A stretch of DNA of 64,000 nucleotides from Pempheris klunzingeri (lineage: Eukaryota; Chordata; Actinopteri; Acropomatiformes; Pempheridae), in the NCBI RefSeq assembly GCF_042242105.1, contig NC_092024.1:1881001-1945000 (forward strand), written 5' to 3'. This document shows, piece after piece, positions 13,001 to 25,002 of this stretch. A program made the translations under genes and the position numbers. Each line of letters starts with the position of its first letter. Position 1 is the first letter of the stretch. The notes beneath the pieces were generated by a model. That model saw only the letters and a list, made by a program, of their open reading frames with translations, ran no database searches and had not been told where the DNA came from.

Positions 13001-16000
13001 ACCAGGACATCTCTGCTTGCCAACACATGCCTGAATATTAATTTCACAATGTTATTGTCAGTGGTTTGTTTGTTAGTATAGTGTAGTGTAGTATAGTATA
13101 GTTGTATGTGTCTTGTTGAATAGGTTTCTGAGCATGTGCTTCTTACCTAACAAGTGCTTCTGGCTTGCTCAGCTGGTTGTTGGGGATGCAGTTGTCTGTG
13201 GGGTCCTTGTGGGAGCCACCTGATGTCCCCTTCCCCACTGCTAACTTGTGCTTCTTCTCGTTTTTCCCCGTGGAAGAGGAGGATGATGGTGCAGAGGTGG
13301 GCACGCTGCCATTGGTAGCACTATGGCCGCGGGGCGAGGAGTTGAGTGCTGCGGCATTGCTGCTAGCATTTTTGTAGTTTTTGGAGGACGACGAGGATGA
13401 GGAGGAGCAGGAGGAATTGCTGTCCTCTTTAAGCAACAGGTTCTCTGTGCTGCCCAGCTCTGTGGTTAGTCTCTTGTTCATATGGTTCTCCATATACTCC
13501 ATCTCCTGGAGTTTAGAGTCCACTGATGATGGCAGGATGCTGTTGCTGTTGTGCTGCTTTTTAGCCTCCCCGCCGCCCCTTCCCTCTTTCCCTTTTTCTC
13601 TATACTCTAACTCCGGCAGAGGTGCCGATGTCTTTTTATTGGCTGGGGCGCCATTCTGTGACACTGGAGGTGTGTCCACTTCAGATATTCCTTTAGCTGC
13701 TGCTGCTGCTGCTGCTGTATGAATAAAGAGGGAGGGGAGGTCAAGGGGATACATGTGAAATATATATGACAACCGCCATGAGACTAGAGAGAGCTATTCT
13801 CCGAAGCCCAGCACGATGCCTAAAAAGGTCTAAACAAAGCTACAGGTGACGCATACGCATCTGTGACTGAAAAATAATTACAGTAAAAAACAGTTGTGCA
13901 AAAGTAACAAAAGAAGAGGACCACTTCAAAACCTCTCACGACTGGAGCAGAGCCACACAGGGTTTCACATGACCAAACCACTTCTGTTGCACCAAAAGAC
14001 ATTACTGCCTTTTTTCAGAACTTTCTGATAGCCAGCTTCCATCTACATCAACAGTTTTGACTGACTGGTTAGCTAACTCACTGCCTTGAGGCAGGGATGA
14101 CACATCTGTGGATTGGGCAGTTGAAAGATCTGCCAGTCTGTCTTGCGTCACCCAAACAGTGCAGCAACAAGACAACACTACATGAGTACTTGTAGATATC
14201 TGTATTGCTTCATTAGTATTTTTTTTGTGTGTCTGTTTAATCATATAATGTGATTTTATTGTTCATCCCTATTCGACTGTGCGTGTGAACCATGTGCTTC
14301 ATGTGGATACAGAGTGTATGTAGCAGGGCTCTGGAATAATCTTTCCACTGGTGGCATCAGCACATGATTTGGTTGCGTAGCTTTTTTGGTACAGCAGTAC
14401 ATTTAGTCAAGTACTGTACTTGGGTACTAATTTGCGGTACTTGTGCTTTACTACTTATTTTTTGGTCCATTACCTTACTTCTACTCCACTACATCTCAGA
14501 GACAAATATTGTACTTTGTACTCCACTACATTTATCTGTCAGCTTGCAGAATCAGATTAACAATGCAAAAACACAGAACACATTAATCATCAATATCTAT
14601 TATCCAAGAACATACATTATACTGGAATGAAATACAATGCTGCATAACAAGTATGTGTACTACTGTATGTATGTATGTACGTATATATGTATGTCTTACC
14701 TTCTTCTGCTTCTCGCTCTTGCCTCTGAAGCATCTGTTGCTCTGGAGGCAGAGCCTGCTGCAGGAGCTGCATGTAAAACTCATTCTCCTTCTGCACCTCC
14801 TTCTGCTTCCGCAGGCGCATCTTATAGCTTACATAGCTCTTGAAGCCGAAGCCCAGCGTGACCACTGGGTAGCCAATGCTGCAGAGATGGACACAAGGAG
14901 TGCACTGATAAGTCCACAACGCACTGATTCGATCTAGAGAACATTGCTGAAATTTTTTTTTTCTTCAAAATTCTTCATTAGAGTACGATAACAGTCCAGC
15001 TTCACTGCATAATATAGGTTAACACAGCTAAATCCAAATCCAGCTTGAAGGTCTTAAGGGCTCCTTAGATTAAAATTGTAGATCTCTTAGCCTTACACAG
15101 TATACAACCTTACGCTGTAGAGGTTCAACTTTAAACCTCTAGCAGGATTTTTCATAAATGTACAGACTGCTTATCATGTAATGGGAGAATCAAAGAAAAA
15201 CCTCTGACCTGTTTTTTAATATACACAGAGACCAATACCATCCTACAGTTTTCTGAAAGTTAATGTTTAACATTACAAATTCAGTGGCACAAAAAACTGC
15301 ATGGCACAGCAAATGTCTCTAAATTTACTGTATCTTATTAAAGAAGGCACTCGTTTCTACTGTTTCTACTTGCACAATAAAGTATATTTAATATTTATCC
15401 TTTAAAAAAAATCCTGCCTTACTGTGGCTGAAAAATGTGCAACGGTAAGGAAAAAAAAGAGACATGTGGTCCACCACATAACATTGTGACACTGACTTTA
15501 TGTAGCATGCAGCAATGAATGAGGCTGAGGGAAAGTATTAGTTAATATACTGCTGGCCTTACTTCACATCGTTCCTCTGCACCATGCTGACACATTCATA
15601 GTCGGCACTAAACCTGGACATGCCTTTCGGTCAAAGCGCGTCTGTCAAGGGCAGTATTCCACTGCCCTTAGTTAAAAGAGAACAGTGGCTCACCAGTGTG
15701 CAGCAAAAGGACGACACAAGTCCACGTGGAAGTTCTTTAGGTCTTTGAATCTGATGGCTGCCTCTATGTACACAAAGAGTATCCATAGAGACACAGTGGG
15801 CAGACAGACACCTCTCTCTGAAAAACACAAAGCAGGACAAAGATCAGTATTATGTGCACCACATGAAAGGTGCCATAGCAATGAGTACCAAAAAGTGGCA
15901 AAGTTGGCAAAGAGTGCTTGTTCATTCTACTCATATCTACTTTTATAAGATTTTGCCTACACCATTACTTTGTACGGTATTCAGGCAAAGTTCAATGCAC

Positions 16001-19000
16001 CTGGGCTGATTTTTATGTCCACAAAACACTTTGAGGAATAACGCATATGCGGACCTGCTTTTAGACAAACACTGACGATTTATCCCTTCTGTCCACTAAA
16101 TGATGTATCTAGTGTGATTTCAGCAGGATTATTATAGAATCCTGTCAAAGGAGTATATAAGGAAGCAAGTTTGGCATAGCCAGGCTTTCATCACACTACC
16201 TGCCTCATTCAGAGATAACAGTTTTCATGGCAGTAGTTATCAACTTTCCTAATTAACCCAGGCTTTCTTCTTCCCATGAAAGGGGGCGTTTGAAGCATCA
16301 CTCGAGTCTTGTGTGCCGCCAACTTAAACCAAGAGGAATGGGTCATTATAGTGGAGAGCTATAAAGAATATAAAAACTGTTGTTGCATATAAGGCCAGAG
16401 ATGGAAACTGGCAGAATAAGTTAATATCTCTATTTTAATCACTCAGCGACCGTCAGTGCCTACCATTTATTTCTAACGCAACAAGTGCATCAAGTTTATT
16501 AACTGAATATTATCTATGATTAATGTCAACAGACTAATCACTGTTCTAACCTCTTCTGTCATCTGCAATACCAGCAATGTAAAACAGACATTGGCACAGC
16601 ACACATAATCCACAGCGGCCTGCGGTTACTGAGCCGTCATCACTTTTTTAGCCTGTGGATGATATGCTGTGTAACATTTGTGTAAATCTTGTTAGATTTT
16701 CTACATCACCAACTGAATGCATGTAAGTTACCGTGGCAACATGAAGAATACCATTTGCGCTATTGATGGATGGCATTACTAACAAATGGCTCAACAAGTT
16801 TTCACATCTAACAGATTCCCTCAGACTCTCAGCTGAGGGACTTAAAGCGCAGTGCTTTTTACAGCCCATTTAAAGCTGAAACTCCATGGCCTCCTCCAGA
16901 GCAGGTTAGGTGTGCAGCATATGTTACCATGGCGATCGTGAAAACTCTGGCTTTAGGCTCAACATACCTCGCTAACGCATTCATCTCGCTTCGTGGTACA
17001 CATGTCTGCTGTGTTCCTGATCTCATCTAGCACATCCTGCTATCATATATGCTTTATATTTTTGTCTGCAGTCTGAGAGTGAATGATCAAACCATCCAAT
17101 ATACCACTAGCCAGTGAACTGAAATTCACTAGGTACTGCGAGACTGATGAAACAGAACCAGTATAAACCTGCATAAAGCCTTGATGAACTCAGACCTGTC
17201 ATCTTCCTTTCACACACAGATTGAACAGCTCGACGACCATCTTTCTATGCAAACCTAAAACTTCTTACACTCTGCATAGGTCTCCTGAACACACAGGCTG
17301 GTCTGGATACAGACACTACCCATTGTCTACTTGGCTGCAATAAACTCAGACACTTTCACCAGAGAGATATTAATACTCCTGTGACATCCTATGGATGTGA
17401 ATGTCACTGGTGGGTAAAGTTGGAGGGCTCAGAAACCAACTGGGGACCACTCTGTGTCTCTCCCTCCCCCAACTGGCACTAGGATTTCAATCTGACACCT
17501 GGCCTTTGGTCAACACAGGGGGATGCCTCTAAATCAGACTGACAGCTAATCCGCAGAGTGCAGCTCACTTACAGACGGCATGCAAATTCTAAGAACTATT
17601 TGTAAATAAGATAACACAATGTGCAAGAGTATTGCACAATGCTTTTCACACCTGCTTTTCCCTGAAGCACTAAGAGGGAGAACGAAATAGTGTGCAGTAT
17701 GCCTTAAAAGAAGGATTTATCTTAATAGTCCACCATTTAAATACACAAATGTGCAAAATATCCATGAAATTAGTCTCTGGCATTTGCTAATTTCTCATAT
17801 GCAGTATTTGCACTGATAAACATTAAGACACCAATACACCGGATGGCTTTACCTGTGTGCCAAACATACTGCACCCACACATAGGTACTGGCAGCGAAGA
17901 ATAGCCATTGCACTGGGATGAAGAGGAGGCAAATGATGTCCGAGGTAAATGCAACACACACAAAGAACACTGAGAAGGCCTGTTGGGAGAAGAGATGTGG
18001 TTATGATAACATATTCACTGCATATGCAACATTTGCAGTGAAGAGAGATGCAGGTTGTTTGTCCCTGTTAGTATTTCATGCTCAAAACTTGAACCACTCT
18101 CTCAAAAAAGACAAAAAGGAAATGGTTTCCAAGCTAACAACCAGTCTTATGCCGTTTGGTGAGTTGGCTGCCATATCTTAATCCTTTCTAATGGCAGAGA
18201 TCTGGCCCTGGGTGATTAATTCCATATTTCATTGATGAAAATTGATATTATGAATGGTTATATGAATATTATATTTTTGATTCTGTTTTTCTGCATCTCT
18301 GATACACACATACACCTACACAATGCATTTCAATAAGAACAAGCTGTCCAGCATAAAAAATGGACAGAGGCAAAACAGAACAACGATAGATTAACATCAG
18401 CATAAAACATGTAGATAACAGGACGACTAATGATTGGCAGCCTGATCAGATCTGCAGTTAGTACATTATGTCAGATTAAAGTTCTGATCCTGAGAGGCAG
18501 CAAACAAACGAAAGGTGAAAAGAACTTGTCACCTTTGAGAGTGTAGTAGAACTCACCTGACCTGACCTGACAGCAAACTAACTGAGAGCTCATATTTGTT
18601 CAGGGTGGTCCAACATTCATAATCTGAAATGTTGTCCACTGTACACTTGCCTCCACTCTCAGCCTCTGATATTTATAGCTGCTCACCTCACAGGTTCTAA
18701 CGAAGTTTCTACTCCATTTGTCTGTCTCAGAATCATTGTTACCATTTTGTGGGTTATTCTAACTTTCTGAAGCTACACCATCGCGCTCTTTACTCCAAAT
18801 CATCACTTTTTGTCGTACTAACTATGTAAATCTCTGGCTGCTTTACTAGGACATAAAATCTGTTTACTGGGAGAAATCAGATCTTTAAATCAAAGCTGAC
18901 ATATCTTGGCAGAAACCTGTCTTGGCTTATCTAGGTCAAGTTAACTCCTTGTTCACGTACCATTCAGGATATCCTTGGTTACTTCATTTCACATGTAAAT

Positions 19001-20828
19001 GCAGTGACTGTGACAGCTACGCTATGTTGCAGAAGACTTTCAAAACTCAACGCGAAATTAATTAGCATGTGTCTGTGCTGTACATCTAAAAGCTGAATGA
19101 GAGAGAGAAATACAAATGGGTGAATAAATGCCTATGTCTAAGACCTTTCTCTTTCATGAAAGCCTAATCAGTATCAGGACGTAGCCACTCACCAGCCCCT
19201 GGTATCTGAAGGAGTCGTACACACTTCGGATGAAGAGCCAGAATGGCCAGAGGTATTCAAACCTGAACTCCAGTACAAAGTCTGCCAGCAGCACCAGTGC
19301 CCACACCACCAGGAATTTCAGGTACAGGAAGGTACTGAAAAATTAGAAGAAAAACTGAATGACTGAGGATGTTTTAGAAAACAAATACACCACTCACAAC
19401 GTTCAATAATGTTTTCCAGATTTGCAGTGGGACTTATGTCAACAAGAAGGGTAGCCATCTTTACCCACAACAGTCAATGTACGGCAAATCACCATTAGGT
19501 CGACACATCATAGAGATTCAGTTTTAATGCCAGTGTGTGTGTGTGTGTGTGGGTTGAATCGAGTGTAAGATGATGGCTGCAGTTTGACAGATTAAATGCC
19601 TGTGTGCTTTGCACTTATTCTTCGCGGCTTGTGTTATAAAATGCAACTGTGGGTATGTACAGAAGAACACGTACATAGATATTTGAGGTCTACCTCTGCA
19701 CTTCTGTATGTTCATACACAACACTTCTTTGAACAGTTGGACATCATAACAGTGCCAAACTACGGCATATTAATTTCTTAAGGGCTGTGGAGGGAACACA
19801 TCCACGCAGGATGTGTGAATTTGTTGCTAATGCTTTCCTGGTGCCACAATTCATGTCAATTTAATAAGATAGATATATTTCATCACAGTTGACATTTTTT
19901 GTTGTTACAGCAGTGAGATCGACAAAGTGACACAGTGGGGGTCTTCTTTGATCTCGCAGCATGGCTGTTCAGTGAAGGGGCACCTGTTCAATAATTCAGC
20001 ACTGGCCCCACATCTCCCAGTCTTGATGTCACGTGTGTAACCAGTGCCCTTTAACTTTTGGTCCATCGGATACATAGGAAGTCACAGAGAGGCAGGACCT
20101 GTCAGGTGTGCCTGGGAAGGACAACTTAGCAACTACAACTTATCCGAACTGAACAGTACAACACAAGCTCCTAAGAAGTCCGATTAACGGAGTGAAGACT
20201 TGTCAGCTAATGTTTACAGTTAATGTTGACATGTACTGTACTATAAAGTAATGCACTATCGCTGGAAAAGAAGTTGGCAATGAGCAAACAATGCTGCTGA
20301 GCTGTTAGCTAATATAAGTTACCTTGGCTAACAGGAAAGCAGCTAATTTTGACGCTGCTAGCAGATGACAACTGATGTAGGCAAACATCAGATGGCCAGG
20401 CTTGCTTTGTTAGTATCCACCATTCAAAGTTATGTCAAACAGTTACGTTGCTATGAAAGAAATCTTGTGACATGATTCAAAACAGGCTGTTTCGGGGCCT
20501 AGCGCTACAGCTAGCTTAACAGCTAACGTTACTTGCTAATGTGCAACGAAAACATACAGCTAGCATACACTATGCTAGCACTAGCCACTGGCTAGCTTAA
20601 TAGGCTAGCTAACGGTGGCAGTTCATTGACATGAATGGCAACATAAGGAAGTTTCGTCCTGCAGCTATCAAGCCGTCAGTATCTCCACACAGTAGCTCAT
20701 TATTATTGTCGCCAAGAGGACCCCCTCGTCGGGCTCCATAGAAGTTACCTGCCGTATATCCCCTCAGTGATTCGGTTCCGTTTTAACGGCCGTCGGAGTT
20801 TGCTGCAGTCCGCATTGCGCCGCTTCAT
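9729..20828 (-). CDS. maco1: macoilin (TMEM57)
   Basis: Macoilin is a conserved membrane protein of the endoplasmic reticulum and neurons, linked to neuronal excitability. Coding exons on the minus strand are 20749-20828, 19193-19334, 17853-17979, 15694-15817, 14700-14878, 13147-13714, 11913-12071, 11376-11558, 11140-11260, 10053-10227 and 9729-9931. They sum to 2061 bp, 686 residues plus TGA, with every phase compatible. The start MKRRNADCSKLRRPLKRNRI and the C-terminus ending QPLKK match the family. Residues about 28-185 hold several hydrophobic segments. Exon 6 (about 218-407) is a low-complexity Ser/Asn/Lys region with a seven-alanine run and a serine run. About 408-620 is charged coiled coil. 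The protein is slightly longer than human (664, recalled), mainly in exon 6. The gene is head to head with rh. Confidence 0.97.
10003..10042. repeat. (GT)n/(TTTG)n microsatellite in maco1 intron 10
   Basis: A (GT)n tract followed by TTTG copies, inside the 121-bp intron between maco1 exons 10 and 11. On the coding strand it is a (CA)n tract that begins about 20 bp after the donor. Confidence 0.95.
14340..14560. mobile_element. dispersed fish repeat copy (MITE-like) in maco1 intron 5
   Basis: Phrases such as 'acttctactccactaca', 'tattgtactttgtactccact' and 'catttatctgtcagct' are ones I recognise from a very common short interspersed repeat of percomorph genomes. The copy is degenerate and without coding capacity. 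The boundaries are approximate and I cannot assign the superfamily with certainty. Confidence 0.55.
19533..19550. repeat. (GT)n microsatellite in maco1 intron 1
   Basis: Short dinucleotide tract in the first intron of maco1. Confidence 0.85.
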
Positions 20829-21300
20829 CCTCCTCCCCTTGGCTTTGGCCTTCGAGTAACCACTGTAATCTTATCCAGTTTTCTTGTGTATACGGACAAA
20901 GATAATAAATAAAGTGCCTGTGGTATATGTCGCTGTTATTATTTTTCCCCACTGGAAACAAAGAAATAAATAAAGGACTCTGTTCGGGAACCTCCTCTTT
21001 TTCTGTTAGCGCAGACTCAATAAGTCCAAACCGCGCTGTATCTTACGTCCAGTTGTCAGACGGCTGGTACATCCAATCAATATATCCGCCGAGGCCTGTC
21101 TCTTTGACGGATTCAGAGCTGAACCACTTGTGTCGCACCGCGGCCGGTAGCTCAGTCCTCCTCCACCAAACACATCCGGGCAGAGCGGCGAGCAGAGGCC
21201 CGCTGAGCGTCAACCGTCTCGCCGTTGAACCAATCAGATGTCTGTGGACAAATCGGGCTTCGCTGATTGACCAATCAGCTGAGTGCGGAGGCGGGGTTTG
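20829..21300 (-). promoter_or_regulatory. maco1 5' leader and promoter with CCAAT boxes
   Basis: The region upstream of the maco1 start is GC-rich around 21080-21240 and holds three CCAAT boxes on the plus strand, at 21073-21077, 21230-21234 and 21271-21275. The last two lie in identical ACCAATCAG contexts 41 bp apart. CCAAT boxes bind NF-Y and are common in TATA-less housekeeping promoters. The rh gene starts about 1.2 kb away on the other strand, so the region may serve both genes. Confidence 0.5.
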
Positions 21301-21913
21301 TTCTGATAGGGTTTTTTCCCTGTGGTTTATTATGAGCTGAAAATATGCAGTCTTTGGGACAAAATTCCCTTTGTGCCAGATACAAAACATCCATTCCAAC
21401 ATGCGGGGGTTATTTATATCAGGGCCTTTGTGTGTGCTTCATTGACACACTCGCCCCAAGGCTTTGTGTAGCATCTATGTTTTGTTAGCAGGTTGAAATG
21501 TGTGAATAGTGTACGTGCGCGTCTGCGTGTGTTTGGCTAAAAAAAGTATGGGTTGCAATTATCGTGGCTTATAATATGATGGACTTTTTGTTCACCGTTG
21601 TCTTCAAGACCATTAGAAAGTGGCGTTTTAAAAATAAAAGAAGAAGAAGAGACATTTTTAAAGGTGCAAGGTCCAAACTGCAGCAAAAATACAAAAATGT
21701 GTATGAACATTTGTGTCTGTAGATGCATTTATGATGTACATTTTTAGTATCTATCAGCCTGTTAATTTGAACATTCAAACCTAATGGCATGCTGTCCAAA
21801 TCAAAGAGTGTTTATCACCAGTGTCCTCTGGAAGCACTTCTGCTGTCCCTTTCTCTATATGCACCCGTTTCCCTAAGTCTCAGTGTGATGAGCCCTCGGG
21901 GCCACCATATTAG

Positions 21914-21926
21914 CAGCTGATAAAAA
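21914..21926 (+). promoter_or_regulatory. E-box plus GATA/TATA-like motif upstream of rh
   Basis: CAGCTG (21914-21919) runs directly into TGATAAAA (21918-21925), about 80 bp upstream of the rh start codon. TGATAA is a consensus GATA-factor site. The same A-rich stretch could also act as a weak TATA element if transcription starts near 21950. Rh30 genes are erythroid, so a GATA site is plausible, but no activity can be shown from sequence. Confidence 0.4.
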
Positions 21927-22005
21927 CCAGAGGATGTGCGTGAAGTTGCGCCCTGTTCAGAGCGCAGGAGTCAGTTGGAGGAGCAGTGCGCAGGGAACAT
22001 CTCCA

Positions 22006-24432
22006 ATGGCTCCCCAGTACGCACCAAGTCTGCGCTCCCGTCTGGCGCCTTTGCTGCTCTCACTGGAGATTGGATTCATTATTATATGTGCCCTCTGCTT
22101 TGAGATCGAGAGCAATGTGAACGCACATGGGACAGCCTTCAGCAGCTTATATCCAGGTGAGTTTGGAAGGTGATTGTGTGAGTGAGGGTGAAAGGTGGAC
22201 ATTTTATATTTCATTTGAGTGTAATTTTTCAAGTTATTAATTATTTTTCATGAATAACTTGAAGATTCTTCATGAAGGTTCTTTTAAAACAAATACTTGG
22301 ATGTTGAAGTATGGGAGGGGCTGCAGTCATCACTGTTGGGCATTGATAAGCTCATACGGTTGCTGGTTCTTCAGGGGTAGATGGCCAGGGCTGTGTCCTG
22401 AAAAACTGGACTATCAGGTGTAACCTCACAGAAGTCTCTCAATTCTAATTCAAATGTGTGGTAGTTTCTAAACACCCACTGCTTCTGTTCTTTTCTTGCA
22501 GAGTTCCAGGATGTGAATGTGATGGTGATTCTAGGGTTTGGCTTCTTATCCACTTTTCTAGTGCGGTATGGTTTCAGCAGCTCTGGATTCAACCTCCTTG
22601 TCGTTGTCGTTGCCACTCAATGGTCTATCATTCTCCAAGGCATTGAGAGCTGGTATTACAGAGGGAAGATCAGGATACATTTGAGAAAGTAGGTCATCAG
22701 CTGAGAGAGTGTTTTTGCCATGTTTTAAATTTGATGCACCGGTTTGAGCGATTAATCTCTACTGAGTTCATTTGTCCCGATACAGAGATATGTTAAAGAG
22801 CATCAGCGTAATAAACATAAAGTACCAGTCAAATGTTTGGACACACCTTCTCATTCAATGGTTTTTCTTGATTTTTATTATTTTCCACATTGTAGATTAA
22901 TATCGAAGACATCAGAACTATGAAGGAACACATGGAATTATATAGTAAATAAAAAAGTGTTAAAGAAACCAGAATCTGTTTTATATTTTAGATTCTTTAA
23001 AGTAGACTCCTTCTGCTTTGATGACAGCTCTCTTTGATGAACCTCTCAGTCAGCTTCATGAGGTCAATATGTCTTTTTTGATGTATTATAAAACCACTGA
23101 ATGAGAAGCTGTGTCCCAGCCTGTGTCTAGTACTGTATATCACAGTTCTGATGTAATAATGTTTTGATACAGCTTAGTATTTGCCGAGATGTGCACAGCC
23201 TCTGCCCTCATTTCAATTGGAGCCGTGCTGGGGACGACCAACCCCGTCCACCTGGTCCTCATCACCCTGCTGGAGGTGTCAGGCTTTGTGCTGAATGTGT
23301 GGCTCGTCGAGACTCTGCTGAAGGTACACAACTTCTAATGCTGCGTTTCACCCTGACATCAAGTCTTCCAGCCTGGCATTTTTGCACCATGCTCATGTGG
23401 TACATGCTATGCACTAACAGAATGTTGTCCTGTCTTTGTTGTGTATGTGGATGTTGTCTAACTCTAGACCCAGCCGCTGAACAGCATGATGCTGCTCCAT
23501 GTCTTTGGGTCCTTCTTTGGGCTCATGCTGACCTCGATCCTGTATCGGCAAGGATCGGAGCAGCGATTTGAAAAAGAGAAATTTGACCGCAAAACAGGAT
23601 TATTCTCTATGTTAGGTAAGTAGTAGACTTCTTGATGTTACTGCTGGAAAGGTTTTGTGGGATGGCTATGATTTGACTGGAGATCCTGCATTATGAAAGC
23701 AGAAATCTGAATAGAAACCTTCTGCTTTCTGCTCTCCAGGGACTCTGTTTCTCTGGATGTTTTGGCCCAGTTTCAATTCAGTCCTTGTGGACAGTCGTAC
23801 TCCTGGGAGGAAGCTGGGGGCCGTGTGCAGCACCTACCTGGCCCTGTCCGTCAGTGCCGTAACAGCAGCTGCTGTGTCGGTGCTCTTGAATCCCAAAGGA
23901 AAACTCAACCCAGTACGATCTGATATTTGATGTGTCATCTCAACATTACGCTCCATCATGAGTTCTCACTGTTGGCAGGAGTGAGAGGTTTTACAGCTGA
24001 TGATGTACTGATCAGTACCACCTGACATCTGATCTGTAATGTGGTGAATGTCTTCATTCCTGTCAGATCCTAATGCAGTCATGTATGCTTGCTGGTGGTG
24101 TTGCTGTTGGGGTCTCCGTGTCAGTGGTTCATCATCCGTGGGAAGCCATGATAATCGGATTCATTGCTGCTATCGTATCAGCTACTGGATTCCAACATCT
24201 CAAGGTTTCGATCACCTCACGAACACACACCCATTGATCATACAATCTATACAACTCCTCATAAACTCTTTTGTTCCCAGAACCACATGCTGCTTACATT
24301 TAAGTGCCATGACACCTGTGCTGTCCTGAGCACACATGGACTGCCTGGTCTGCTGGGATGGCTAGCACACCTCCTCCTACAGATTAAAGACAGCGATGAT
24401 CACACAACGTAAGAATGCAACTGTCACATGAC

Positions 24433-24470
<38 letters not shown>

Positions 24471-25002
24471 CTGTGACACCCTGCATAATGGGACCTTTAC
24501 TTTGTAGGGCAATCCGGTTTGCGGTATTTCACATCTGTGCTCTCCTCATCACCATCGGTCTAAGTCTGTCCATGGGCATCATTACAGGTGAGTAAGGTCT
24601 CCATTACAAGCAGTCTGGCACAATCAGAGGTGAATTATTCTGCTAACAGAAGGCCATCGACATTGAAATTTGACTCAGCATTAAAGTTTTACTAAGCTTT
24701 CGTAGTGAAACCGAGGGGGTCACCTGATGTCACCTCTTTTAAAGCATTATAATTACTTTTTTATTGTCATTATCTAAAGGGCTCCTGCTCAAATGGAACT
24801 TCTGGAGACCACCCCAAGACAAGAAATGTTTTGATGATCAGGCTTTCTGGGAGGTAAGACATTTTCTACTCACAGGCAAAATATCTAGCTGACCATAATT
24901 CTGTCTAATTCTTTTATTCTAGTTATCTATAGTGATACTAGACAGTAACACACTTGGCATTGTTCTGTTTTGCAGTTTCCCCATCTTGCAGTGCGCAAGT
25001 AA
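22006..25002 (+). CDS. rhd: Rh blood-group family protein (Rh30/RhD-RhCE type)
   Basis: This multi-pass membrane protein belongs to the Rh/Amt ammonium-channel family; in mammals the Rh30 branch forms the Rh antigen complex of red cells with RhAG. Exons are 22006-22156, 22502-22688, 23173-23323, 23468-23615, 23740-23912, 24067-24204, 24281-24408, 24508-24587, 24780-24853 and 24976-25002. They give 1257 bp and 418 residues, close to the 417 of human RhCE, with the same ten-exon plan. Diagnostic stretches are HVFGSFFGL (H174), [27 protein letters not shown] (H335) and the C-terminal [16 protein letters not shown] chose ATG 22006 because it precedes the first membrane segment. An in-frame ATG at 21934 would add 24 residues but lies only about 10 bp after the GATA/TATA-like motif. 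The symbol follows the branch; rh30 would also fit. Confidence 0.95.
22821..23138. mobile_element. Tc1/mariner-like MITE in rh intron 2
   Basis: The left end reads 'agtaccagtcaaatgtttgg' followed by 'acacaccttctcattcaa', the familiar inverted terminal repeat of a Tc1-like fish element. The right end ('ccactgaatgagaagctgtg' through 'tagtactgtat') is its degenerate reverse complement. The inside retains scraps of the parent element but no transposase frame. It is therefore an old non-autonomous copy of about 320 bp. Confidence 0.8.
24434..24467. repeat. (CA)n microsatellite in rh intron 7
   Basis: A (CA)n tract beginning 26 bp after the exon 7 donor, in an intron of only 99 bp (24409-24507). 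Confidence 0.95.
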
